Positions 42,632 to 51,250 of a stretch of 64,000 bases of DNA are shown one piece after another; position 1 is the first letter of the stretch, and each line of letters begins with the position of its first letter. The notes under the pieces were generated by a model. That model worked only from the letters and a program-made list of their open reading frames with translations. It ran no database searches and was not told where the DNA came from. The stretch lies in assembly GCA_003014445.1 (NCBI GenBank), contig PYGH01000008.1:1-64000 (forward strand), read 5' to 3'. The position numbers and the translations under genes are program-made. The stretch is from Fusobacterium naviforme. Lineage in GTDB: Bacteria; Bacillota; Clostridia; Lachnospirales; Lachnospiraceae.

Positions 42632-43990
42632 TCACCTTGCTTTTTGAAATACAGAAAAGAAAAAGCCGTCACAGGGTAATGCTCCCGGCAGCAGCTGCAT
42701 CCAGCCCTCCGCGAGAGTATCAGCCCCCGGAATGCCCTTGAGAGCAGCCAGTCTGTCCCGCAGATCAACGGAGCCAAGCTCCGGATACTCCGCCAGCAGC
42801 CAGCGTCTGTTCTCCTGATTTTCCTCCTCCGTAATGGTACAGGTGGAAAAGAGCAGACGCCCGCCCGGCTTTACATAGGCCACAGCATTCTTAAGAAAGC
42901 GTCTCTGAAGCGCTGCCAGCTCTGCGATGCTCTCTTCCTTCAGCCGCAGCTTGATATCCGGCTTGCCGCCGAGCACACCGAGCCCCGAGCAGGGAAGATC
43001 CGCGATCACGAGATCTGCCTCTCCGACAAGCTCAGGCTTAAGCGCTTCCGCATCCCATAGCTCCGGGTGTATGATCCCCGCAAAGCCGCAGCGCGCCGCA
43101 TTCTCCCGCACGAGGGCAAGCTTCCGCTCCGAGATATCAAAGCTGCGTATCTCCCCTGCGCCTCGCATGAAATCCGCAGCTGCAAGGGACTTTCCTCCCG
43201 GTGCGGCGCAGAGATCTATCACACGCTCTCCCGCTGCGGGGGCTGCGGCCATCACGGCGAGCGCCGAGCTCAGATCCTGCACAAAGACGACCCCGCTTTC
43301 GATATAAGAGAGCGCTGCCGCACCCTCTGCTGCCTCCGTACTGTAGATATCCGGGCAGCAGGCCGAGCGCTTCCAGAGCTTCTCCCGTCCTTTCTCCGGA
43401 AACTGCACACCGTCCTTTTCGAGTGCCGTGCGGTTCACATGGACAGAAAGCCCGCGGGGCGCAAGAAAAGCCGTCAGGATCTGCTCCGCGAGAGCGCTTC
43501 CGTACTGCCCCTCAAGCCGTGCGGCAATCCAGGCCGGACAGGCCCGGCGAAGCCCCAGCTCCGCATGCCCTGAAAGCGCCGCGAGAAGGCTCTCCCGCTC
43601 CTGCGCAATGCGGCGCAGCACGGCGTTCACAAAGCCCTTCAGACCGCGCAGACCGCGCTTCTCCGTGAGTCGCACAGCCTCGTTGGTCACGGCATGTGCC
43701 GGAACCCGATCGAGAAAGAGAAGCTGATAGACGGAGAGCCGCAGGATGTTTCGTATCACCGGCTTCATCTTTTTTGTCTTCACGCTGGAACAATGATCCA
43801 GAGCCCAGTCAAGCTGTATGAGACGCTCCAGACTTCCATGCACCAGTCGTCCAAAAAAAGCACGGTCCTCCGGCGCCATCCAGGCATACTTCTCCCGGGC
43901 GCCGTTTAAGACCGTGTGAGAAAACTGACCTTCCTCCGTGACTGCCATGAGACAGTCCAGAGCAACGGAACGGGCACTTACTTCAGTCAC
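42632..43990 (-). CDS. rsmB: 16S rRNA (cytosine-967-C5)-methyltransferase
   Basis: The N-terminal NusB-like helical domain (about 1-140, with DCLMAVTEEGQFSHTVLN) leads to a Rossmann methyltransferase with VIDLCAAPGGKSLAAA, ADLPCSGLGVLGGKPD (Cys that aids release) and FSTCTITEEENQ (catalytic Cys). It methylates C967 of 16S rRNA. 452 residues is normal. It overlaps the end of the Zn peptidase gene by 8 bases and is followed immediately by rlmN. Confidence 0.96.
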   Translation of the reverse strand: MTEVSARSVALDCLMAVTEEGQFSHTVLNGAREKYAWMAPEDRAFFGRLVHGSLERLIQLDWALDHCSSVKTKKMKPVIRNILRLSVYQLLFLDRVPAHAVTNEAVRLTEKRGLRGLKGFVNAVLRRIAQERESLLAALSGHAELGLRRACPAWIAARLEGQYGSALAEQILTAFLAPRGLSVHVNRTALEKDGVQFPEKGREKLWKRSACCPDIYSTEAAEGAAALSYIESGVVFVQDLSSALAVMAAAPAAGERVIDLCAAPGGKSLAAADFMRGAGEIRSFDISERKLALVRENAARCGFAGIIHPELWDAEALKPELVGEADLVIADLPCSGLGVLGGKPDIKLRLKEESIAELAALQRRFLKNAVAYVKPGGRLLFSTCTITEEENQENRRWLLAEYPELGSVDLRDRLAALKGIPGADTLAEGWMQLLPGALPCDGFFFSVFQKAR

Positions 43991-44705
43991 GGCGTCTTCT
44001 TCCTCCGAACAGAATCAAAAGTCTCATGAGCTGCAGAAGCGACGCCGCGGCAGCAGCCACATAGGTCAGCGCAGCCGCAGTCAGAACCTCACGCGCCTGC
44101 CGCTTCTCCCCTGCCGGGAGTATGCCCGTCTCACTGAGCTGTATCAGCGCGCGGCGGCTCGCATCAAATTCCACAGGCAGCGTGATCAGCTGAAAGATCA
44201 CAGCCAGACTGAAGAGGAGTATCCCCCAGGACATCAGATTGTAACCCAGATAAGCCCCGCTCTGTGCGAGCAGCAGACCGATCAGGATCATGGGCCAGCT
44301 TAAGCGGGAACCGAGATTCGCCAGCGGCACAAAGGCGGAGCGAAAGCGCAGCGGAAAGTAGCTCCGGTTGTCCTGAATCGCATGGCCGCACTCATGAGCC
44401 GCGACACCGATCGCCGCAACACTGGTTGAGCTGTAGATGGACTCCGAGAGCCTCACAATCTTCTTCGACGGATCATAGTGATCCGTGAGCTGTCCGGGAA
44501 CTGGCTGCACGGCGACATCATAGATGCCGTTGGCGGCCAGGATGCGCTCTGCGACCTCTCTTCCCGTGAGGCCGGAGCTGCTGCGTATTTGCGCGTACTT
44601 CGTAAAGCTGCTGTTCATCCTCGCGGATGCGAGCATGGTGATTCCGATGCCGATCAACACCAGAATATAAGTCCAGTCAAGTCCGTAGTAACCATAGCCA
44701 TACAT
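43983..44705 (-). CDS. Membrane zinc metallopeptidase (YugP family)
   Basis: The zinc-site motif is AAHECGHAIQD (HExxH-type variant HECGH) at about residue 103, and the 240-residue protein has four membrane segments, as in the YugP/neutral zinc metallopeptidase family. Start residues MYGYGYYGLDWTYILV follow AAGGAGG. These are thought to be membrane proteases with unknown substrates. It lies between fmt and rsmB, a position it often takes in clostridial clusters of this type. An 8-base overlap couples it to rsmB. Confidence 0.9.
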   Translation of the reverse strand: MYGYGYYGLDWTYILVLIGIGITMLASARMNSSFTKYAQIRSSSGLTGREVAERILAANGIYDVAVQPVPGQLTDHYDPSKKIVRLSESIYSSTSVAAIGVAAHECGHAIQDNRSYFPLRFRSAFVPLANLGSRLSWPMILIGLLLAQSGAYLGYNLMSWGILLFSLAVIFQLITLPVEFDASRRALIQLSETGILPAGEKRQAREVLTAAALTYVAAAAASLLQLMRLLILFGGRRRRD

Positions 44706-44775
44706 AGGGCAGACACCTCCTTCTTTAAGCGACCGCCGTCGTAAGGACGATCCCGCCGCCTCTTTCTCTGCTCAA

Positions 44776-45723
44776 TCAGCTGCGACTGCTCCGAAAATAC
44801 ATTCCTTCCCTGAGCTTCGCACCTCTTAAATATGCGCTGCTCTCCATGCGTTTCTTCCCCTCCGGCTGAAGTTCATCAATGATCAGGCACCCCTCTCCGG
44901 TCTGCACAATGAGCCCCCCATCATCCGCAGCGCACACCGTTCCCGGCTCTGCACTCTCCCGCCCGTCGGACGGCATGACCCGCGTCTTCCAGAGCTTGAT
45001 CATCCTGCCGTTTAAGAAGCTGTAACAGCCGGGCCACGGGCTCAGCCCCCGCACGCGGCGCTCAAGCTCCGCGGCCGGACGGCTCCAGTCTATATTTCCC
45101 ATCTCCTTTGTGAGCATGGCGGCATAGGCTGTCCCGGGCTCTCCCTGCGGGCGCGGGATGATGCTCCCCTCCTCAAGACCGCGCACGGTGTCCAGTATCG
45201 CCTCCGCACCGAGTGCAGTCAGGCGATCAAAGAGCGAGCCCCCGGTCTCATCCTCCGCGAGGGTAAGGCGGTACTGCCGGAGTATATCCCCTGTATCGAG
45301 TCCCTCATTCATCTGCATCGTGGTAATGCCGCTCTCTTTTCTGCCGTCAATCACCGCCCACTGGATCGGAGCGGCGCCGCGGTAATCCGGAAGAAGCGAG
45401 GCGTGAATATTCACACAGCCGTAGCGCGGCAGCGTGAGCAACTCCTTTGGAAGCATGCGCCCGAAGGCCGCGACAACAAAGAGCTCTGCGCCGTAGCCCC
45501 GGAGTGTCTCAAGGAGCGCCGGATCACGCATATTTTCCGGCTGCAGCACCGGAATGCCTGCTTCCAGCGCAGCCTCCTTCACCGGCGGCATATGGAGCGC
45601 CTGCCCCCGGCCGCGCGGCTTATCTCCCTGCGTCAATACACAGAGCAGCTCATGCCCTGCGCCGATCAGCGCACGCAGCGGTGCGACCGCAAAATCCGGA
45701 GTTCCCATATAAATAATCTTCAT
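44776..45723 (-). CDS. fmt: Methionyl-tRNA formyltransferase
   Basis: Fmt formylates initiator Met-tRNA using 10-formyl-tetrahydrofolate. The start MKIIYMGTPDFAVAPLRAL at 45723 has AAGG-rich sequence upstream; a longer frame runs into def. The catalytic region is NIHASLLPDYRGAAPIQWAV with LDTGDILRQ, and the C-terminal tRNA-binding OB domain (RGLSPWPGCYSFLNGRM) is complete. About 315 residues is normal. It starts 10 bases after def, the conserved partner that removes the formyl group. Confidence 0.97.
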   Translation of the reverse strand: MKIIYMGTPDFAVAPLRALIGAGHELLCVLTQGDKPRGRGQALHMPPVKEAALEAGIPVLQPENMRDPALLETLRGYGAELFVVAAFGRMLPKELLTLPRYGCVNIHASLLPDYRGAAPIQWAVIDGRKESGITTMQMNEGLDTGDILRQYRLTLAEDETGGSLFDRLTALGAEAILDTVRGLEEGSIIPRPQGEPGTAYAAMLTKEMGNIDWSRPAAELERRVRGLSPWPGCYSFLNGRMIKLWKTRVMPSDGRESAEPGTVCAADDGGLIVQTGEGCLIIDELQPEGKKRMESSAYLRGAKLREGMYFRSSRS

Positions 45724-45733
45724 TGCCGCCCAC

Positions 45734-46231
45734 TCAGCCTTCCTCAGCGGCGAGACGCTCACGCTCCTCGAGCTCTTCATTGCTCATCATCTCGGATGCA
45801 AGCTCCGGATAGAGATGTCCGTCCAGATGATCCAGCTCATGACAGATGCAGCGCGCGAGCAGCTCCTCCGCCTCGATCTCAACAGGCTCCATCTTTTCAT
45901 TCAGCGCCCTGCAGATCACGTGGTTTGGTCTCGTCACGATCCCGGTCTTACCCGGCACACTGAGACAGCCCTCATAACCGGTCTGCTCCCCGTCGCTCTC
46001 GATGATCTCCGGATTGATGAGCGTATAGGGCTGACCCTCCTCCACCTCAATCACCACAATGCGCTTCAGAATGCCGATCTGCGGCGCCGCGAGTCCCACG
46101 CCATTTGCATTCCGCATGGTATCGTACATATCTCCGATCAGCGCCCTTGTGCGGTCTGTGATCTCCCGCACCTCCTTCGCCCTTTTATTTAGGATCGGAT
46201 CTCCGATTTCCCTTATCGTTCTGAGTGCCAT
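45734..46231 (-). CDS. def: Peptide deformylase
   Basis: Def removes the N-formyl group from nascent proteins. Its three motifs are GVGLAAPQIG, EGCLSVPG and the metal site CHELDHLDG. The 165-residue length suits a type 1 enzyme; the acidic, Glu-rich C-terminus (ASEMMSNEELEERERLAAEEG) is longer than usual for the core. The ribosome site is AAGGGGAG. It is placed between priA and fmt as in most Firmicutes. Confidence 0.97.
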   Translation of the reverse strand: MALRTIREIGDPILNKRAKEVREITDRTRALIGDMYDTMRNANGVGLAAPQIGILKRIVVIEVEEGQPYTLINPEIIESDGEQTGYEGCLSVPGKTGIVTRPNHVICRALNEKMEPVEIEAEELLARCICHELDHLDGHLYPELASEMMSNEELEERERLAAEEG

Positions 46232-46282
46232 TTTCTCCCCTTCTTCCCAAATCCGCGGCCTGAGGCTGTACTCCTGACGCGT

Positions 46283-48292
46283 TCAGGAGAAGTCGTAGAG
46301 AAGCGAGATTCCACCCGGGAAAGCCGCGCGGAATGCGGGCTCCGCCGCATTTTTAATGTCTAACAGTATATCATAGGAGCTGTGTTTCATATAGATTAAT
46401 TTTCTGAAGTAATCGTGAACTTTATATACGGAGGCGTTGACCGGACCTATGAATACCGCCCGCCGCTCCGCCGCCTCCCGGCGGCAGATGGCTGTAAAGA
46501 GCTCCGCCGCGCGCCGCAGAAGAAGCTCATCCTTTGACGCAAGCTGCACCGTGAGGATCGAGCACAGCGGAGGATACCCCCCCGCCTCCCGGTAGGCAAG
46601 CTCCTCCTGGACAAAGCTCTCGTAGTCCTGTGCCGCGGCTGTCCGCACTGCGTAGTGATCCGGGCGATAGGTCTGTATCACCACGGCTCCCGGCCGCGCG
46701 CCTCTTCCCGCTCTGCCAGCCGCCTGCACCAGGAGCTGAAAGCTTCGCTCCGCGCTGTCATAGCTGCTGAGATAGAGCTCCGTATCTGCCGCCATGATGC
46801 CGACCAGCGTCACATTCGGAAAATCGTGCCCCTTCACCACCATCTGCGTTCCGATGAGAATATCGGCCTCTCCCGCCGCAAAAGCTGAGAGTATATCTCT
46901 TCCTGCGTGCTTTCCGGAGGCCGCATCGGCATCCATGCGGAGCACACGCGCCGCCGGAAAGAGCTTCTTCGTAATTCCCTCCAGCTTCTGTGTCCCCGTT
47001 CCGAAGCCTGCCAGATAGGGCGATCCGCAGTCCGGGCAGCGTCCGGGCAGCGCGATTGTATAACCGCAGTAGTGACACACCAGACGCTCCCCCTCGTGCA
47101 GGGTCAGCGTGACGTCACAGTGCGGGCAGCGTATGGCATTTCCGCAGGAACGGCAGGACACAAAGTTTGAGTAGCCGCGCCGGTTCATAAAGAGTATGGT
47201 CTGCTCCCTGCGCGAGAGTCTGTCCCGGATGAGCTCCTGTAGACAGAGACTGAATACAGAGCGATTGCCCTCTCTCAGCTCCTGCCGGAGGTCCACCACG
47301 CGAACTGCAGCAGGCTGTGCCCCCGGAACTGCCCGCCGGCTTAGCCGGAGCAGGGTGTAGCGCCCGCTCTGCGCCTTTGCCCATGACTGCACAGAGGGCG
47401 TCGCGCTTCCCAGCACCAGCGGACAGTCCGCGAGCTCCGCCCGCTTCTCCGCAACGTCCCGCGTCTCATAGCGCGGCACCGTATCGTTCTTGTAAGCGCT
47501 GTCGTGCTCCTCATCCATGATAATGAGTCCCAGACGCCTAAGCGGCGCAAAGACTGCAGAGCGCGGGCCCACCATGATATCGGCCTCTCCCTCTGCGGCT
47601 CTGCGGAACTGCTCGTAGCGCTCCCCCGCAGAGAGCCGGGAATGAAGAATCGCGACGCGATCCCCGAAGACAGCCCGGAGGCGCCGCACAATCTGAAAGC
47701 TGAGCGCAATCTCAGGGAGCAGAAGGATTCCCTGACGCCCCTCCGAAAGCACCTCTCTGAGCATGGCGATATAGAGCTCTGTCTTTCCGCTTCCGGTGAT
47801 GCCAAAGAGCAGGTAACGCCCGCTTCGTCCAGCGGCCCTGTCCTCCGAGAAGCGGTGAAGCGCTGCACTCTGCTCTTCCGTGAGTGTATAGGGCTTTCCC
47901 GTCCCTGCCTGCCCCGGAAAAAGCTCCTTCCCTGACCTTGCCTTCACCTTCCGCTTCACCGGAAGCACCGTCTTCAGCGCCTGATTCAGCATGCAGCCGT
48001 AGTGTCTGTGCATCCAGAGCGCCAGCTCCACAAGATCCTGCTCTGCGCTCACAGTCCGCTCCGCCGCTGCCGCGATCTCCCGTATTCGGCTTATCCCCTC
48101 CGGCGGGCTCTCCCGAAGCGCGAGCACATAGCCTGTCCTCAGCTCCTTTCCTCTTCCGAAGGGAACTCTCACCGGCATTCCGGGTACAAGAACAGCGCGG
48201 AGCGCCTCCGGCACCGCGTAGGTGAAGGGACGATCCACGCTCTCATGCGTGATTCCAATCATTACATCTGCATAGGCATATACTCTGTTCAA
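46283..48292 (-). CDS. priA: Primosomal replication restart helicase PriA
   Basis: PriA reloads the replisome at stalled forks. The start is taken as a TTG at 48292 (NRVYAYADVMIGITHESVDR follows) with GTGAGG 5 bases upstream; ATG at 48262 would cut into the conserved N-terminal domain, and further upstream lies inside murF. Helicase motif I is FGITGSGKTEL, motif II MDEEHDSAYK. Zinc-binding cysteines are CRSCG, CPHC, CHYC and CPDC (about 420-460 in the protein). A 7-bp inverted repeat (46271-46289) covers the stop codon. About 669 residues is somewhat short but complete. Confidence 0.95.
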   Translation of the reverse strand: MNRVYAYADVMIGITHESVDRPFTYAVPEALRAVLVPGMPVRVPFGRGKELRTGYVLALRESPPEGISRIREIAAAAERTVSAEQDLVELALWMHRHYGCMLNQALKTVLPVKRKVKARSGKELFPGQAGTGKPYTLTEEQSAALHRFSEDRAAGRSGRYLLFGITGSGKTELYIAMLREVLSEGRQGILLLPEIALSFQIVRRLRAVFGDRVAILHSRLSAGERYEQFRRAAEGEADIMVGPRSAVFAPLRRLGLIIMDEEHDSAYKNDTVPRYETRDVAEKRAELADCPLVLGSATPSVQSWAKAQSGRYTLLRLSRRAVPGAQPAAVRVVDLRQELREGNRSVFSLCLQELIRDRLSRREQTILFMNRRGYSNFVSCRSCGNAIRCPHCDVTLTLHEGERLVCHYCGYTIALPGRCPDCGSPYLAGFGTGTQKLEGITKKLFPAARVLRMDADAASGKHAGRDILSAFAAGEADILIGTQMVVKGHDFPNVTLVGIMAADTELYLSSYDSAERSFQLLVQAAGRAGRGARPGAVVIQTYRPDHYAVRTAAAQDYESFVQEELAYREAGGYPPLCSILTVQLASKDELLLRRAAELFTAICRREAAERRAVFIGPVNASVYKVHDYFRKLIYMKHSSYDILLDIKNAAEPAFRAAFPGGISLLYDFS

Positions 48293-48299
48293 GCTGTCC

Positions 48300-49688
48300 T
48301 CACCGGTCTGCGTTCCCGCTGAAGCTGTCTGCGAGCGCAGAGAGTCCCATACTGTTTGAGCCCTTGAAGAGCAGCGCGTCACCCGGACGGAGGAGGGAAT
48401 GAAGCGCTGTCTCGAGTGCTGACCTGTCCTGATAGCACTGCACCTCCACCCCGTCCCGCTCTGCCACCTCTGCGATCTGTTCCGCGAGCGGCCCCAGCGT
48501 GAGGAGCAGATCCGCCTTCTTTCCCAAAGAGAGGTATCGCCCCAGCTCCCTGTGCAGCGCTGCCTCCCGCTCTCCGAGCTCCTTCATATCCGCCAGCACT
48601 GCGATCCTTCTGCCGCTCACCGAAAGCCCCCCCAGGATATCCAGCGCCGCCCGCATGGAGTCAGGGCTCGCATTGTAGCTGTCGTCCACCACCGTCACGC
48701 CCCCGTGAACAAAGATCTGCTGTCTGTGCCGGTAGCCTGTAAACTCCCCGAGCTTCTTAGCCGCGGCGTCAAGAGACACGCCAAAGCGATCCGCGACGGC
48801 AAGTGCAGCCAGTGCATTCAGCAGCTGATGCCTGCCGTACAGCTTAAGCTGCACTGGGACGCGCTTTCCGTCAATCACCGCCGTGAAGGAGGCGCAGCCG
48901 TTTTGCAGCGTCACATCCTCCGCCCGGTACCTTAAGTCCGCTCCTGTCCCGTAGAGCTCCTTCCGAAAGCCCGGCCTGAGCTCAGCTGTCCGGAGCAGCG
49001 CATCGTCCCCGTTCAGGAGCAGGCTCGCGCCCTCCGGCATCCCGTCCTGTATGTGCAGCTTCTCCGCGCGTATATTTTCCTGCGTCTTCAGCTGCTCAAT
49101 ATGCGCGAGGCCGATGTTGGTAAATACAGCCATGGAAGGCCGCGCAAGACGGCTGATCACCGCCATCTCCCCCGGAATGCTCATTCCCATCTCGATCACA
49201 GCAAGCTCACAGCGCTCGTCTATCTCCAGCAGCGTCAGAGGCACACCGATCTGTCCGTTGTGATTCGCCGCTGTCCTGAAAACCCGACGCTCCGCGGAGA
49301 GCGCCGCCGCTATCATCTCCCGCGTCGTGGTCTTTCCGACACTCCCGGTAACCGCAATGATGGGGATAGACAGCCGGTCTCTCGCCGCAGCGCCGAGCGC
49401 CTGCAGAGCCCTCAGGGTATCCTCCACCTCAATCAGAGCAAAATCTTCCGGCAGTCCCTCCGGAATTGCCCGTCCCGCTGCGGTAAATGCCGCCCGCGCG
49501 CCCGCCTTCGCAACCGCAGCGATAAAGCGGTGCGCGTCTGTCCGCTCACCGACAAACGGCACAAAGAGCGTCCCCTCGCAGACATCGCGCGAATCGATAC
49601 TGAGATGAGATATCTCCCCCTCCGCACTGCCACAGAGGAGACGGCCGTCACAGACCTCTATCACCTCACTGAGCTTCCAGCTTCTCAT
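48300..49688 (-). CDS. murF: UDP-MurNAc-tripeptide:D-Ala-D-Ala ligase
   Basis: MurF adds D-Ala-D-Ala to the UDP-MurNAc-tripeptide in the cytoplasm. Visible are the N-terminal uridine-binding domain (SIDSRDVCEGTLFVPFVGE), the ATP site VTGSVGKTTTREMIAA, VIEMGMSIPGEM and the C-terminal VVDDSYNASPDSMRAAL. At 462 residues it is normal. The start overlaps the murE stop by 4 bases. The priA start lies 7 bases after its stop codon. Confidence 0.97.
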   Translation of the reverse strand: MRSWKLSEVIEVCDGRLLCGSAEGEISHLSIDSRDVCEGTLFVPFVGERTDAHRFIAAVAKAGARAAFTAAGRAIPEGLPEDFALIEVEDTLRALQALGAAARDRLSIPIIAVTGSVGKTTTREMIAAALSAERRVFRTAANHNGQIGVPLTLLEIDERCELAVIEMGMSIPGEMAVISRLARPSMAVFTNIGLAHIEQLKTQENIRAEKLHIQDGMPEGASLLLNGDDALLRTAELRPGFRKELYGTGADLRYRAEDVTLQNGCASFTAVIDGKRVPVQLKLYGRHQLLNALAALAVADRFGVSLDAAAKKLGEFTGYRHRQQIFVHGGVTVVDDSYNASPDSMRAALDILGGLSVSGRRIAVLADMKELGEREAALHRELGRYLSLGKKADLLLTLGPLAEQIAEVAERDGVEVQCYQDRSALETALHSLLRPGDALLFKGSNSMGLSALADSFSGNADR

Positions 49689-51175
49689 GACTTTTTCTCC
49701 CCGAAGCGCCGCTTCAGCGCCTCATCCACGACCTCGCGGTCCACAAAGTGATGGCGGACGCCCTCGATCTCCTGATAGTCCTCGTGCCCCTTGCCGATCA
49801 CCGCGATCATGTCGCCCGGCTCTGCATGCTCCACTGCATAGAAAATCGCCTCTCTCCGATCCGGAATCTCGAGATAGGCTCCGCCGGTTTTCTCAATGCT
49901 TCCGCGTATGTCCGCGATGATATCCTCCACCCGCTCAAAGCGGGAGTTGTCCGCCGTAATAATGGAGAGATCCGCCTTTCTTCCACCGATCTCCCCCATG
50001 GAATAGCGCCGCTCCTTCGCCCGGTTGCCTCCGCAGCCGAACACCACGACAAGGCGCCGGGGGCCGTACTCCCGCAGCGTGTCAAGCAGCGCCTCCATGC
50101 TGACTGCGTTGTGCGCATAGTCCACGATCACAGTAAAGGGAGCCGCATTTGCGATCTCCATGCGCCCGTTGATACGTACGCTCTGAAGCCCTGTGGAAAG
50201 CGCCTCCCGCCCCGCGCCGATCAGGGAGCACACAGCAAGCGCGGCGAGTGCATTGTCCGCATTAAAGCGCCCTGGAATGCCGACGCGCACCGGGAGTGCC
50301 TCGCGCTCCGGCGAGAGGAAATCAAAGCAGAGCCCCACAAAGCCTTCCTCTGCGGCGTAGCGCAGCCCCGCAACAGAAAAGTCCGCCGGGCGGTGTTCTG
50401 TGCTGAAGCGCCATATTTTTTCACAGGAGGCATTTCCTATGATCTCCTCCGTGTGTGCGTCATCCGCGTTCAGCAGCCCCACACGGCACTGACGGAACAG
50501 CGCGGCTTTCCAATGCAGATACTCCTCAAAGCTCGCGTGCTCATTCGGCCCGATGTGGTCGGGACTGATATTCATAAAAATGCCGTAGTCAAAGCATATG
50601 CCACCGGTGCGGTGCAGCATGAGCCCCTGACTGGACACCTCCATCACAGCGCAGCTGCAGCCCGCCTCAACCATTTCCGCAAAGGCCTCATGCAGATGGT
50701 AGCTCTCCGGCGTCGTGTTCTTTGTCTCCCGGTGGCAGTCGCCGATCGTGATGCCGTTCGTCCCGATCAGTCCAGTTTTCCTCCCTGCGCGCTCCAGTAT
50801 CTCCCGTATCATATGGGTGGTGCTCGTCTTTCCCTTGGTTCCGGTCACGGCGATCGTCGTGAGCTTCTCCGCCGGAAAGTCAAACCACGCGGCGGAAAGC
50901 TGCGAGAGCGCCTCCCTCGAATCTTCGACGCGAAGCACCGTGAGTCCCTCCGGCAGCGCACAGTCATGATCGGTCACGGCGATCTGCACTCCCGCCGCCG
51001 CAAGAGATGGGAGGAGACTGTGGGAATCAAAATTCGCCCCTCTCATACACACAAAGAGGCACCCCTCCCGCAGCTCTCTCGAGTCATAGCACAGCGCTGT
51101 GACCTCTCTGTCCGCACTTCCCTGTATCAGTTCATAGCGAAAACCCTTCGCCTCGGCCCTCTGAATGAGTTTCAT
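49685..51175 (-). CDS. murE: UDP-MurNAc-L-Ala-D-Glu ligase (MurE), probably meso-diaminopimelate-adding
   Basis: The P-loop is VTGTKGKTSTTHMI and the uridine domain has CYDSRELREGCLFVCMRG. The residue-3 selectivity motif, DNPR in meso-DAP ligases, reads ADNSRFE here; the arginine is kept, favouring meso-DAP, though Pro is replaced by Ser. I chose the ATG at 51175 (MKLIQRAEAKGFRYELI); a TTG at 51214 would add 13 residues without clear homology. About 496 residues is normal. It follows ftsK by 75 bases and overlaps murF by 4. Confidence 0.95.
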   Translation of the reverse strand: MKLIQRAEAKGFRYELIQGSADREVTALCYDSRELREGCLFVCMRGANFDSHSLLPSLAAAGVQIAVTDHDCALPEGLTVLRVEDSREALSQLSAAWFDFPAEKLTTIAVTGTKGKTSTTHMIREILERAGRKTGLIGTNGITIGDCHRETKNTTPESYHLHEAFAEMVEAGCSCAVMEVSSQGLMLHRTGGICFDYGIFMNISPDHIGPNEHASFEEYLHWKAALFRQCRVGLLNADDAHTEEIIGNASCEKIWRFSTEHRPADFSVAGLRYAAEEGFVGLCFDFLSPEREALPVRVGIPGRFNADNALAALAVCSLIGAGREALSTGLQSVRINGRMEIANAAPFTVIVDYAHNAVSMEALLDTLREYGPRRLVVVFGCGGNRAKERRYSMGEIGGRKADLSIITADNSRFERVEDIIADIRGSIEKTGGAYLEIPDRREAIFYAVEHAEPGDMIAVIGKGHEDYQEIEGVRHHFVDREVVDEALKRRFGEKKS

Positions 51176-51250
51176 AAGCTGTCCCGGAGCCTCTGCTCCT
51201 CTCTCCTCTTCCAAATTTTGATTACATGGCTCGGCTTTCCGCCCGCCACT